A DNA stretch of 64,000 nt from Azospirillum sp. OGB3. GTDB lineage: Bacteria; Pseudomonadota; Alphaproteobacteria; Azospirillales; Azospirillaceae. This document shows, piece after piece, positions 38,882-46,964 of the stretch (position 1 is its first letter; each line of letters begins with the position of its first letter). The DNA lies in NCBI RefSeq assembly GCF_014192915.1, contig NZ_JACHYN010000012.1, positions 62,001 through 126,000 on the forward strand. The letters are read 5' to 3'. A program made the position numbers and the translations under genes. The notes beneath the pieces were generated by a model. It saw nothing but the letters and a program-made list of their open reading frames with translations. It made no database searches and had not been told where the DNA came from.

Positions 38882-40657
38882 ATGAAAATGACCACCGAGG
38901 AAGCGTTCGTGAAGGTCCTTCAGATGCACGGCATCCGCCACGCCTTCGGGATCATCGGATCGGCCATGATGCCGGTCTCCGACCTCTTCCCCAAGGCCGG
39001 CATCCGGTTCTGGGACTGCGCGCACGAAACCAACGCCGCCCTGATCTGCGACGGCTACAGCCGCGTCACTGGGGAAATGGCCATGGCCATCGCCCAGAAC
39101 GGACCCGGCGTGACCGGCTTCGTCACCTCGATCAAGACCGCCTACTGGAACCACACGCCGATGCTGCTGGTGACGCCGCAGGCCGCCAACAAGACCATCG
39201 GCCAGGGCGGTTTCCAGGAGGTCGAGCAGATGGCCATGTTCCGAGAGATGGTCTGCTACCAGGAGGAGGTGCGCGATCCCAGCCGCATGGCCGAGGTGCT
39301 GAACCGCGTCATCGAGAAGGCGTGGCGCGGCTGCGCCCCGGCGCAGATCAACGTGCCGCGTGATTTCTGGACCCAGGTCATCGACGTCGAACTGCCGCAG
39401 ATCGTCCGGCTGGAGCGCCCGGCGGGCGGGCGGCAGGCCATCGCCGAGGCGGCCCGCCTGCTGTCGGAGGCGAAATTCCCGGTCATCCTGAACGGCGCCG
39501 GGGTGGTGATCGGCGGGGCCATTCCGGACAGCATCGCGCTGGCGGAGCGGCTGGACGCGCCGGTCTGCTGCGGCTACCAGCACAACGACGCCTTCCCCGG
39601 CAGCCACCCGCTGTCGGTCGGGCCGCTCGGCTACAACGGGTCCAAGGCGGCGATGGAGCTGATCGCCAAGGCCGACGTCGTGCTGGCGCTCGGCACCCGG
39701 CTCAACCCCTTCTCCACCCTGCCCGGCTACGGAATCGACTATTGGCCGAAGGGCGCGCAGATCATCCAGGTGGACATCAACCCCGACCGCATCGGCCTGA
39801 CCAAGAAGGTCTCGGTCGGCATCTGCGGAGACGCCCGCCAAGTGGCCCAGCAGATCCTGGCGCAGCTCGCCCCCGGCGCCGGAGACGCGGGCAGGCTGGA
39901 GCGCCGCGCCTTGATCCACCAGACCAAATCGGCGTGGCTTCAGCTCCTGTCCTCGCTCGACCATGAGGAGGACGATCCCGGAACGAGCTGGAACGCCGAG
40001 GCGCGCGAGCGCGAGTCCGACCGCATGTCACCGCGGCAGGCGTGGCGGGCCATCCAGGCGGCCTTGCCGGCGGACGCCATCCTCTCCACCGACATCGGCA
40101 ACAACTGCGCCATCGGCAACGCCTACCCCACCTTCGAGGAGGGGCGGAAGTATCTGGCACCGGGCATGTTCGGCCCCTGCGGCTACGGCTTCCCGTCGAT
40201 CGTCGGCGCGAAGATCGGCTGCCCGAACACGCCGGTGGTCGGCTTCGCCGGTGACGGCGCCTTCGGCATCTCGATGAACGAGATGTCCTCCATCGGGCGC
40301 GAGGGATGGCCGGCGGTCACCATGGTGATCTTCCGGAATTTCCAGTGGGGAGCGGAGAAGCGCAACACGACGCTGTGGTACGACAACAACTTCGTCGGCA
40401 CGGAGCTGAACCCCAAACTCAGTTACGCCAAGGTGGCCGAGGGTTGCGGCCTTAAGGGCGTCACCGCGCGCACCCAGGACGAGGTGACCGCCGCCCTGCG
40501 CCAGGCCATCGAGGACCAGGGCCGCGGCATCACCACCTTCGTCGAGGTCATCCTGAACCAGGAACTGGGCGAGCCGTTCCGCCGCGACGCGATGAAGAAG
40601 CCGGTGGCGGTTGCCGGCATCGACCCGTCGGACATGCGCCCGCAGCAGGCCGTGTAA
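38882..40657 (+). CDS. xsc: Sulfoacetaldehyde acetyltransferase
   Basis: Thiamine-diphosphate enzyme of 591 residues that cleaves the C-S bond: sulfoacetaldehyde plus phosphate gives acetyl phosphate and sulfite. The opening MTTEEAFVKVLQMHGIRHAFGIIGSAMMPVSD is characteristic of Xsc in segments, with the ThDP glutamate in HETNAALICDGYSR and the metal motif GDGAFGISMNEMSSIG. The ATG at 38882 has GAGG 9 bases upstream; the in-frame ATG at 38873 lies too close to it. It is the last gene of the cluster and defines its chemistry as desulfonation. Confidence 0.93.
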   Translation: MKMTTEEAFVKVLQMHGIRHAFGIIGSAMMPVSDLFPKAGIRFWDCAHETNAALICDGYSRVTGEMAMAIAQNGPGVTGFVTSIKTAYWNHTPMLLVTPQAANKTIGQGGFQEVEQMAMFREMVCYQEEVRDPSRMAEVLNRVIEKAWRGCAPAQINVPRDFWTQVIDVELPQIVRLERPAGGRQAIAEAARLLSEAKFPVILNGAGVVIGGAIPDSIALAERLDAPVCCGYQHNDAFPGSHPLSVGPLGYNGSKAAMELIAKADVVLALGTRLNPFSTLPGYGIDYWPKGAQIIQVDINPDRIGLTKKVSVGICGDARQVAQQILAQLAPGAGDAGRLERRALIHQTKSAWLQLLSSLDHEEDDPGTSWNAEARERESDRMSPRQAWRAIQAALPADAILSTDIGNNCAIGNAYPTFEEGRKYLAPGMFGPCGYGFPSIVGAKIGCPNTPVVGFAGDGAFGISMNEMSSIGREGWPAVTMVIFRNFQWGAEKRNTTLWYDNNFVGTELNPKLSYAKVAEGCGLKGVTARTQDEVTAALRQAIEDQGRGITTFVEVILNQELGEPFRRDAMKKPVAVAGIDPSDMRPQQAV

Positions 40658-40711
40658 GGCGAAGCACAGCGCCGTTCACGCGGTGCTTGTTGCATGAGTT
40701 GTCGAGGGCTT

Positions 40712-40803
40712 TGCCCCCACCCCAACCCTCCCCCGCTAACGCAGGGGAGGGAACTTTTTTTGCCCCCTCCCCTGCGCAGCGGGGGAGGGTTGGGGTGGGG
40801 GCA
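40712..40803. repeat. Large inverted repeat between xsc and parB
   Basis: Left arm GCCCCCACCCCAACCCTCCC..., right arm ...GGGAGGGTTGGGGTGGGGGC, with inner palindromes GCAGGGGAGGG / CCCTCCCCTGC and a T-run in the centre. About 92 bases fold into one long stem. It sits between the convergent xsc and parB genes and could terminate both. It is the same family as the element at 23745-23862, with a different inner sequence. Confidence 0.78.
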
Positions 40804-40839
40804 ATACTGCCCAAAATTGACGCCCTGGGGCATTCCACG

Positions 40840-40853
40840 TTTCGACTTCGAAA
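40840..40853. promoter_or_regulatory. Candidate parS site 1
   Basis: Palindrome TTTCGA-CT-TCGAAA, 65 bases downstream of the parB stop. It is almost identical to the palindrome at 40901-40914; no third copy was noticed by eye. Paired short palindromes next to parB are the expected form of a centromere (parS) or ParB-bound operator. Confidence 0.6.
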
Positions 40854-40900
40854 GCCCCTATAAGTTGCTTTGTTCATAAAACATCACAACCTAAAGACGC

Positions 40901-40914
40901 TTTCGATTTCGAAA
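40901..40914. promoter_or_regulatory. Candidate parS site 2
   Basis: Palindrome TTTCGA-TT-TCGAAA, ending five bases before the parB stop codon region. It differs from site 1 only in the two central bases. Spacing between the sites is about 61 bases (six helical turns). Confidence 0.6.
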
Positions 40915-40918
40915 CCCT

Positions 40919-41776
40919 TCACTCCCCCAACAGATCGTCAATGCGCATCCGCAGGTCCCGCAGCAGCTCCCGATGCTCTTTCTGCATCGCGGTGCTGACC
41001 GCGTCGATGGCCTTCAGCTCCTTCTCGATGCGGTTGATCGAGCGGCCGAGCACACGCATCGGCTCCACCGAGCCCGGCGCCTTGGACGCCCGCGCCGCGC
41101 GCACCGACTGCACCGTCAGACCGCCGGTGCGCGCCGACTGCCACAGCCGCCGCACCTCCCCCTCGTCGCCGACGAAGGCCAGCTCGACCAGGGCGGAGCG
41201 GGACACCGCGTCGGGGTTTTCCCGATACTCGCGGAGGATGTCAACGGGCAGGTCTAGAACTTTCAGCCGCTTCGACACTTCGGCCTCGGAACAGCCGAGC
41301 ACCGCGGCGACCTCCGCCTGGGCGTAGCCGTGGCTGTCGATGAGCTGGGTCAGGCCGCGGGCCAGATCGATGGCGTCCAGGTCCACACGCTGGACATTCT
41401 CGATCAGCGCGATCTCCTCCGCCTTGCCCTTGGTGATGATCGCGGCGATGGTCGGGCGGCCGAGCATCTGGTGGGCGCGCAGGCGGCGTTCACCCGCCAC
41501 GAGGCGGTAGACGCCCTTCTCCACCGTCTCCTGCACCAGCACCGGCTGCTGAAGCCCGTGCCGCTCGATGGAGGCGGCGAGCGAGGCCAACGCGGTTTCG
41601 TCGAAGACGGTGCGTGGCTGGTTGGGGTCGGTGCGGATGGCGGCGACGTCGGCCTCGATCAGCCGGGGCAGGGCGCCGGTCAGCCCGAACAGCCGGTCGG
41701 TCTCCAGGGCCGGGGCGGCGGTCTTCGCTTGCAGGACCGTGGCGGCGGTCTGGCGGGTCAGCTTCTTAGGCGGCAT
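40919..41776 (-). CDS. parB: ParB-family partition protein
   Basis: Centromere-binding CTPase-like protein of 285 residues: ParB N-terminal domain with GERRLRAHQML and IALIENVQR, and a helix-turn-helix GYAQAEVAAVLGCSEAEVSKR. The start overlaps the parA stop by 11 bases, giving a parAB operon. Two palindromes lie immediately downstream (40840-40914). Confidence 0.93.
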   Translation of the reverse strand: MPPKKLTRQTAATVLQAKTAAPALETDRLFGLTGALPRLIEADVAAIRTDPNQPRTVFDETALASLAASIERHGLQQPVLVQETVEKGVYRLVAGERRLRAHQMLGRPTIAAIITKGKAEEIALIENVQRVDLDAIDLARGLTQLIDSHGYAQAEVAAVLGCSEAEVSKRLKVLDLPVDILREYRENPDAVSRSALVELAFVGDEGEVRRLWQSARTGGLTVQSVRAARASKAPGSVEPMRVLGRSINRIEKELKAIDAVSTAMQKEHRELLRDLRMRIDDLLGE

Positions 41777-42788
41777 CGGACGACTCCCGGATGCGTCCGG
41801 TGGCCTTCAGAAGGGCACCGGCAATGGCGGCGTAACTTTCCACACCCGGCGCGCCGATGTCGGCGTCCAGCGTGATGACGTTGGCCCCGGCGGCCTGCGC
41901 GTAGATCGTCGCGCGCGGCACCGGCGGGAAGACCCGATAATCCTCTCCCCACAGCCGGCCGATATCGTCCAGCGAGGAGCGGTCCTGGGTCTGGCGGGGA
42001 TTCAGCATGGTCGGCAGCACGCCCAGAATCCGCAGGTTCGGGTTCAACCGCCGCTGGATCTTCGTCACCGTGTCCAGGAAGGCGTTCACGCCCAGGATGG
42101 CGTGCGGCTCCGCTTGGCAGGGGATCAGCACATAGTCCGCCGCGGTCAGCGCGTTGATGGTGACCGCCCCCAGGTTCGGCGCGCAGTCGATCAGGATGAA
42201 ATCATACTCGCCCCGCACCGCGTCCAGCATCTCCGCCATGGCGGTCTGGGCGTTGGTCAGGTTGCCGGGCAGTTCCGTGTCGGCGCTGGCGAGCGCGATG
42301 CTCGACGGCACGACGTCCAGCCCTTCCACGCTGGTCGGGCGGATGACCTCGGTCAGCTTCGCCTTGCCCATCAGCGCGTGGTAAAGCACCCTGCCCTGCT
42401 CGGTCAGCGCCACCACGTCGGTTTGCGGCACGCCGACATGGACCGTGGCGTTGCCCTGCGGATCGGCGTCCACCAGCAACACGCGGTTGCCGGACCGGGC
42501 CAGCATGAAGGCGACGTTGATCGAGGTCGCCGTCTTGGCCGTGCCGCCCTTTTGCAGGCCGACGGCGATGGTCGTGCCGGCCCGCGGCGTCGCGGTCGCC
42601 GGCTGCTCCAGGGACAGCAACAGCAGACGGCCCAGCACGTCGCGGGGCAGGGGCTCGCGCCCCGTCTCCCATTTGCTCAGCCTCTGCTTGTCATAGCGGC
42701 GGCCGGTCAGTTCGTTCACGAACGCGGCCATTTGCGTCTGGGTGAGGCCGCGCCTCTCGCGCAGCAGCTTCAAATCGTCGCCGGTCAT
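41766..42788 (-). CDS. parA: ParA-family partition ATPase with N-terminal helix-turn-helix
   Basis: Partition ATPase of 340 residues. An N-terminal XRE-type helix-turn-helix (about 5-65; LRERRGLTQTQMAAFVNEL) precedes the ParA domain with deviant Walker A LQKGGTAKTATSI and DADPQGNAT, then DFILIDCAPNLG. The HTH indicates a plasmid type Ia ParA that represses its own operon. An upstream TTG would add 16 residues, but the ATG at 42788 has GAGGGGG just ahead. Segregates the replicon with ParB. Confidence 0.92.
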   Translation of the reverse strand: MTGDDLKLLRERRGLTQTQMAAFVNELTGRRYDKQRLSKWETGREPLPRDVLGRLLLLSLEQPATATPRAGTTIAVGLQKGGTAKTATSINVAFMLARSGNRVLLVDADPQGNATVHVGVPQTDVVALTEQGRVLYHALMGKAKLTEVIRPTSVEGLDVVPSSIALASADTELPGNLTNAQTAMAEMLDAVRGEYDFILIDCAPNLGAVTINALTAADYVLIPCQAEPHAILGVNAFLDTVTKIQRRLNPNLRILGVLPTMLNPRQTQDRSSLDDIGRLWGEDYRVFPPVPRATIYAQAAGANVITLDADIGAPGVESYAAIAGALLKATGRIRESSDAA

Positions 42789-42967
42789 TGCCCCCTCGTC
42801 GCCCCATTGTGCCGGAGTCGTCTGGGAAGCTATCAAGTCGTCCCAACCCCTGCAATGGGTGTCTACCCACGGCCCGGAGCAGCCGGCACTGGCGGAACAT
42901 GGCCTCTCCGGTGCATAACTGAGGCATGCGGGGCCGGCGGCGGCGCCGGGGCTGTGGGGTTGCGCGA

Positions 42968-43192
42968 ATGGCGGCGAACTGGTCGGTGCGGCAACTGGTG
43001 TGTCAGGCGCATGGCTGCGAGTTGGCCGTGTCGTGGCGGACCGATGGACGCTGGACCTGGACCGTCTCGGTGGCCGGGGAGCGCATCGCCGTCGGGATCG
43101 CCCAATCGCAGGAAGGCGCTCAGGACGCCGCCGCCAACGCGGCGGAACGCCACGCGCGCGCCGACGGCATCATCCAATTGACGATGTTCTGA
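42968..43192 (+). CDS. Small hypothetical protein
   Basis: Protein of 74 residues, not recognised: RQLVCQAHGCELAVSWRTDG... with a CX4C pair and a C-terminal helix AQDAAANAAERHARADG. It is divergent from parA. The gene-like codon bias supports it; the exact start (42926 or 42968) is unclear. Confidence 0.5.
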   Translation: MAANWSVRQLVCQAHGCELAVSWRTDGRWTWTVSVAGERIAVGIAQSQEGAQDAAANAAERHARADGIIQLTMF

Positions 43193-43549
43193 ACGCCGAA
43201 GCACAGGTTTCCACTCGATCGGCGCCGAATTGGGCTTATTGCGCCGCGGTGTAGCTGTCGATACGGGCGTAGCCCATACAATCCCCAGAAAAAGCGCTTA
43301 GCCACAGAGAATAATCCAGTGGGATTTTGCGCGAACCCATCAGGGTTTGTGTGATTTTCCCGTGCGTCTCCTATTGTTTGTGGATGATCGCAAAGACCGT
43401 AGGCCGCGCGTGAATTGTCTAAAACTTTCCGCGGAGCTTCGACCTTCGACGATGCGACGGCTCTGGCCTCCGGCCAGGGAAGCGGGACGGGCGAGGTTCC
43501 ACGTCCGCCCCGATTGCGCCCATTCGACCAACCACGCGAGAGGCTCGAC
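43193..43549. other. Intergenic region upstream of GNAT/FemAB-like gene
   Basis: About 357 bases. It contains a small hairpin AACCC-ATCA-GGGTT (43334-43347) and a weak promoter-like pair TTGTGT/TATTGT (43347-43377, 19-base spacer). Open frames here read through low-complexity sequence and are not called. The region is moderately AT-rich in its middle part. Confidence 0.35.
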
Positions 43550-44737
43550 GTGACTTCGCTGGGGAAACGCCAGATTCACACCGACGCATTTGGGGGCGAT
43601 TGCCTGGACGCTTCACCGGCTGTCGAAATCGACCGTATGGACCGCGGCGGCTGGTACACCGTCATGAACGGATTCGACGACGCCAACATCTTCCAGACCT
43701 GGGATTTCGGGCGCATCGCCCATCCCGGCCGCGACCTCAGCCACATCGTGCTGCGCCGGGACGGCCAGCCCGTGGCCGCGGCGCAGTTGCTGGTCCGCCG
43801 GGTGCCCGGCATCGGTGGGATCGCGCTGGTCATGTGGGGACCGCTGTGGCGCCCCAAGGGCCGCCAAGCCGATCCGGCCGACTTCCTGGCGATCATGGAA
43901 GCGATGAAGGCCGAGTACAGCGTCCGGCGCGGCCTGTTCCTGCGCGTCCTGCCGCGCGTCGAGGACGGGGCAGGGGAGGGCGCCCGCGCGCTGTCCGCCA
44001 TGGAGGCGCTGGGGATGCGGCACAGCGATGCCAAGGCCCCCTACCGCACCTTCATCATGGACCTGACCCGCGACGAGGCGACGATCCACAAGGATCTGTC
44101 CCGCCACTGGCGGCGCGGCCTCGCCAAAGCCGAGGGGGCAGGGCTGGAGATCGTCGAGGGCTCCTCGCCGGAGATCCTCGACGCGATCGACGACCTGTTC
44201 ATCCAGACGCAGCGCCGCAAGGGCTTCCGCGCCTTCGACAGCCGCACCCTGACGAAGGTTCACCGCGCCCTGCCCGACGGCATGAAGATGCACGCCGTGA
44301 TGGCCTCCCACAACGGCGAGCCGGTGGCCGGCGTGGTGGTGTCGCTGCTCGGCGACACCGCGCTGATGCAGAATTCGGCCACCGCGGAGGCCGGACTGCC
44401 GCTGAACGCGGCCTTCCTCGTCCATTGGAAGGCGATGCAGTGGGTGAAGGCAAACGGCGGGAAGCGCTACGACCTGCACGGCGTCAATGCCCAGGCCAAC
44501 CCCGGCGTCCACCTGTTCAAGCGCGGCTTCGCCGGCAAGGGGGAGGAGGAGCGGGTCTTCATCGGCACCTTCGAGGCGCCCGGCCCGATGCTCAGCCGGC
44601 TTCTCGTCGAAGGCGGCCAGACGGTGCGCACGCTCGCCGCGACCTGCACCGCGCAGGCCAGCCAGATGATGGCGATGGCCATGAACAAGGGGCCGGCCGA
44701 GCGCGCCGACGCTTCCACCCCCTCCAACCCGGCGTAA
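43550..44737 (+). CDS. FemAB/BioF2-like GNAT acyltransferase
   Basis: Protein of 395 residues resembling the double-GNAT FemAB/FemX fold used to add amino acids to cell-wall or other amino groups: FIMDLTRDEATIHKDLSRHWRRGLAKAE, IQTQRRKGFRAFD, AGVVVSLLGDTALMQNSAT and HWKAMQWVKANGGKRYDLHG. The GTG at 43550 has AGAGG at good spacing; an upstream extension is possible but looks non-coding. The acceptor is unknown; such proteins occur near exopolysaccharide and exosortase loci, not seen here. Ends at a strong terminator. Confidence 0.8.
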   Translation: MTSLGKRQIHTDAFGGDCLDASPAVEIDRMDRGGWYTVMNGFDDANIFQTWDFGRIAHPGRDLSHIVLRRDGQPVAAAQLLVRRVPGIGGIALVMWGPLWRPKGRQADPADFLAIMEAMKAEYSVRRGLFLRVLPRVEDGAGEGARALSAMEALGMRHSDAKAPYRTFIMDLTRDEATIHKDLSRHWRRGLAKAEGAGLEIVEGSSPEILDAIDDLFIQTQRRKGFRAFDSRTLTKVHRALPDGMKMHAVMASHNGEPVAGVVVSLLGDTALMQNSATAEAGLPLNAAFLVHWKAMQWVKANGGKRYDLHGVNAQANPGVHLFKRGFAGKGEEERVFIGTFEAPGPMLSRLLVEGGQTVRTLAATCTAQASQMMAMAMNKGPAERADASTPSNPA

Positions 44738-44751
44738 GCGCCGCGCACGCA

Positions 44752-44784
44752 AAACGCCCGGTCCATGGCTTGGACCGGGCGTTT
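44752..44784. terminator. Bidirectional terminator between convergent genes
   Basis: A perfect 14-bp stem AAACGCCCGGTCCA / TGGACCGGGCGTTT with loop TGGCT. A and T runs flank both sides, so it can stop transcription from the GNAT-like gene and from the small minus-strand gene that follows. Confidence 0.88.
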
Positions 44785-44808
44785 CGTTTGCGTGTCATCG
44801 GGTAAGCG

Positions 44809-45006
44809 TCACTGGGTGCGTGCGATCACCGGCACACCGTCCAGATCCTTGGGAAGATCGTCGGGGATGCCCGACGCGAAATTGACCGCGATGGCGTAGT
44901 CGTCGGACAGCTTCGTGACTTCGGCGCGGGTCATGCCGGGGTACCCGCTGAGGATCGCCAGATAACGGTCACGGGCGGCTTCGGCAGCCTCTTTCGGCAC
45001 GGGCAT
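44809..45006 (-). CDS. Small hypothetical protein
   Basis: Protein of 65 residues (MPVPKEAAEAARDRYLAIL...), not recognised. A strong GGGAGG ribosome site precedes the ATG at 45006, which beats an ATG 12 codons upstream. It ends at the bidirectional terminator. Mostly helical, acidic, probably cytoplasmic. Confidence 0.65.
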   Translation of the reverse strand: MPVPKEAAEAARDRYLAILSGYPGMTRAEVTKLSDDYAIAVNFASGIPDDLPKDLDGVPVIARTQ

Positions 45007-45103
45007 ACTGACCTCCCTTTCGTCATAGGATGCCATAATCATTTATGGATTGTTGGCTCCATAAACAATACCCCAGCGCGACCGTTTCCCGCAAATCCCC
45101 CGC

Positions 45104-45772
45104 TCAGAGTCGGTGGGCGAGCCCGTGCAGGTCGCCGACCACCGTCACGTCGGGCGGGAAGGGGTTCGGCAGCCCTTCCGACACCACGCCGACGAAGCCC
45201 ATGCCGGCCTTGCGGGCGGCCTCCAGTTCGGTCAGGGAGTCGCCGATGGCGAGCGACCGCGCCGGGTCGTGCCCGCCCGCCGCAACGATGCGCGCGAAGA
45301 CCTCCGCCTTCACGTTGGGGGAGCCGGTGATGCTGCGGAAATGCCGCTCCAACCCCTTGGCGCGCACCGTTCCCATCAACACCTCGTGCGGCGTGCCCGA
45401 GACGAGGTGGCAGGGCGTGCCGTCCAATCGGTCCAGCACCGTTTCCGCGCCGGCGATCAGCGCGCAGTCGGGAACGCGCGGATCGACGATCTCGGCGTAG
45501 CGGCGGGCCAGATCGTCGATCTCCGCCGGGCCGGGGTCGCGCCCGAACATCTCCCGTTCCAGGATCGCCAGCATCTTGAAGCGGCTGAGGCCGCCGTTGC
45601 GCCAGATCGTCTGGCGCATCCGCTCCTCCGTCTCCGCATCGTCGATGCCGTAGAGGATGGCGAAGCCGCCGTTCTTGGTGGGCACGGAGTCGATGATGAC
45701 GCCGTCGAAATCGAAGATCACGACCTCCGGGTCCAGCCGGTCGGGTGTCTGAAGCATTGCGCCGTCTCGCAT
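45104..45772 (-). CDS. HAD-superfamily phosphatase
   Basis: Hydrolase of 222 residues with HAD motif I VIFDFDGVIIDS (nucleophile and acid/base Asp), motif II HLVSGTP, the Lys in NVKAEVF, and motif IV AIGDSLTELEAA. The size and cap domain suggest a phosphoglycolate-phosphatase or phosphomutase-like enzyme. The start could also be five codons downstream. Confidence 0.85.
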   Translation of the reverse strand: MRDGAMLQTPDRLDPEVVIFDFDGVIIDSVPTKNGGFAILYGIDDAETEERMRQTIWRNGGLSRFKMLAILEREMFGRDPGPAEIDDLARRYAEIVDPRVPDCALIAGAETVLDRLDGTPCHLVSGTPHEVLMGTVRAKGLERHFRSITGSPNVKAEVFARIVAAGGHDPARSLAIGDSLTELEAARKAGMGFVGVVSEGLPNPFPPDVTVVGDLHGLAHRL

Positions 45773-46036
45773 CGTTGTGGTGGCCCCGCGCGGAACAGGG
45801 GCGGGTGCCGGAAAAGGCGTCGGGGGATCGTACAGGAAATCCCCCGTGCCTCAACGGTTCGGGCCGAAGAAAGAGCCTTTTGGAAAAGCTGTCTCACAGT
45901 GTGGCGCAGGCCACAGCGGGGTTGGGCGGCGGGGCGTAGTGTCTGGTCATCGAACAGGCCGGGCCCCGACGCAGACGGAACCGGCAGCCAACGCCCCCAG
46001 ACACCAACTCCCCCAGACACCGGAAGGAACCACACC

Positions 46037-46573
46037 ATGCGCCGCACCACCCTGATCGCCGCCGTCGTCGCCGTCCTGGGCTCCGCCGCCTCCTTTGGCC
46101 CGGCCTTCGCCGGCGACCTGATGACCGGCGGCATCCCGCTCGGCAACGCCAGCAACCTGGGCGTCATCTCCAACACCGCCGCGGGCATCCAGAACAAAGC
46201 GCAGCAGCAGGTGATGGGTGTCCAGGCGGGCGGCGGGCTGGCCGGGCCCTTCGGCACCGCCTCCAACCTGGGCAACGTCTCCAACCTCGCCGCCGGCGTC
46301 GGCAACAAGGCCAAGCAGCAGGTGGTTGGCGTGCAGGCCGGCGGGATGGGCGGCGGGGTGAAGACGCCCTTCGCGCTGGGTGGCTTCAACAGCAACGCCG
46401 GCACCGTCAGCAACAGCGCGGTCGGCATCGGCAACACCGCCCAGCAGCAGGTCAAGGCGATGCAGTTCGGCGCGCCGGGTGCCCTGTTCAACCAGAACCT
46501 CGGCACCGTCTCCAACCTCGCCGCCGGCATCGGCAACAAGGCCCAGCAGCAGGTCACCGGCATCCAGAAGTAA
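46037..46573 (+). CDS. Secreted protein with four curlin-like repeats
   Basis: Exported protein of 178 residues. The signal peptide (MRRTTLIAAVVAVLGSAASFGPAFA, cleavage about residue 25) is followed by four imperfect repeats of about 28-40 residues; the core reads VSNLAAGIGNKAQQQVxGxQ (variants ISNTAAGIQNKAQQQV, VSNSAVGIGNTAQQQV). Regular N-x-A-Q spacing and Gly/Asn/Gln richness resemble curlin (CsgA-type) amyloid repeats, but I do not see csg genes nearby and the repeat is not identical to the family. The ATG has GGAAGG upstream and the gene ends in a terminator. Possibly a biofilm or surface fibre protein. Confidence 0.8.
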   Translation: MRRTTLIAAVVAVLGSAASFGPAFAGDLMTGGIPLGNASNLGVISNTAAGIQNKAQQQVMGVQAGGGLAGPFGTASNLGNVSNLAAGVGNKAKQQVVGVQAGGMGGGVKTPFALGGFNSNAGTVSNSAVGIGNTAQQQVKAMQFGAPGALFNQNLGTVSNLAAGIGNKAQQQVTGIQK

Positions 46574-46611
46574 GGCTCCCCCGCTTCGCATCCCTCCCTC
46601 CCCGAACCTCG

Positions 46612-46643
46612 CGGCCGGCAGACCTCTGCCGGCCGTCTTTTTT
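46612..46643 (+). terminator. Intrinsic terminator after repeat protein
   Basis: An 11-bp stem CGGCCGGCAGA / TCTGCCGGCCG with a CC loop is followed by TCTTTTTTG. It closes the monocistronic transcript of the secreted repeat protein. Confidence 0.88.
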
Positions 46644-46733
46644 GCCAGTCGTCTTTTTTGCGGGACGCAGGAAACGGGTGGCCCTCCGTCGCGGCATCCG
46701 CGACGATCCCGGCAGCAGGACCGGGAGGGCATC

Positions 46734-46964
46734 ATGGACGAGGAGGCGATGTGGAGCGCGGTGGCGCGCCGGGACCGGGACGGTGACGGGCGCTTCGTCT
46801 ACGCGGTGCGCACCACCGGCGTCTATTGCCGGCCGTCCTGCCCATCGCGTCGGGCCAAGCGGGAAAACGTCGCGTTCCACCCCGATGCCGCGGCGGCGGA
46901 GGCGGCGGGCTTCCGCCCCTGCAAACGCTGCCGCCCCAACGCGCCGCCATCCACGCTCACATGA
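46734..46964 (+). CDS. Stand-alone Ada-type zinc-binding domain protein
   Basis: Protein of 76 residues equal to the N-terminal Ada metal-binding domain: RTTGVYCRPSCPSRRAKREN and GFRPCKRCRP supply the four zinc cysteines, one of which is the methyl acceptor from DNA phosphotriesters in Ada. The AraC-type and methyltransferase domains of full Ada (about 350 aa) are absent; a stop follows at once and the yeiH stop overlaps on the other strand. It is either a remnant or one of the known single-domain proteins. The ATG has GGGAGGGC upstream. Confidence 0.82.
   Translation: MDEEAMWSAVARRDRDGDGRFVYAVRTTGVYCRPSCPSRRAKRENVAFHPDAAAAEAAGFRPCKRCRPNAPPSTLT

Noticed and set aside
40694-40879. Short ORFs inside the inverted repeat between xsc and parB
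   Set aside because: They are translations of the palindromic element, with low complexity and no ribosome site.
43415-43549. Upstream extension of the GNAT-like gene
   Set aside because: The 45 additional residues are low-complexity and lack a ribosome site, while the GTG at 43550 has AGAGG.
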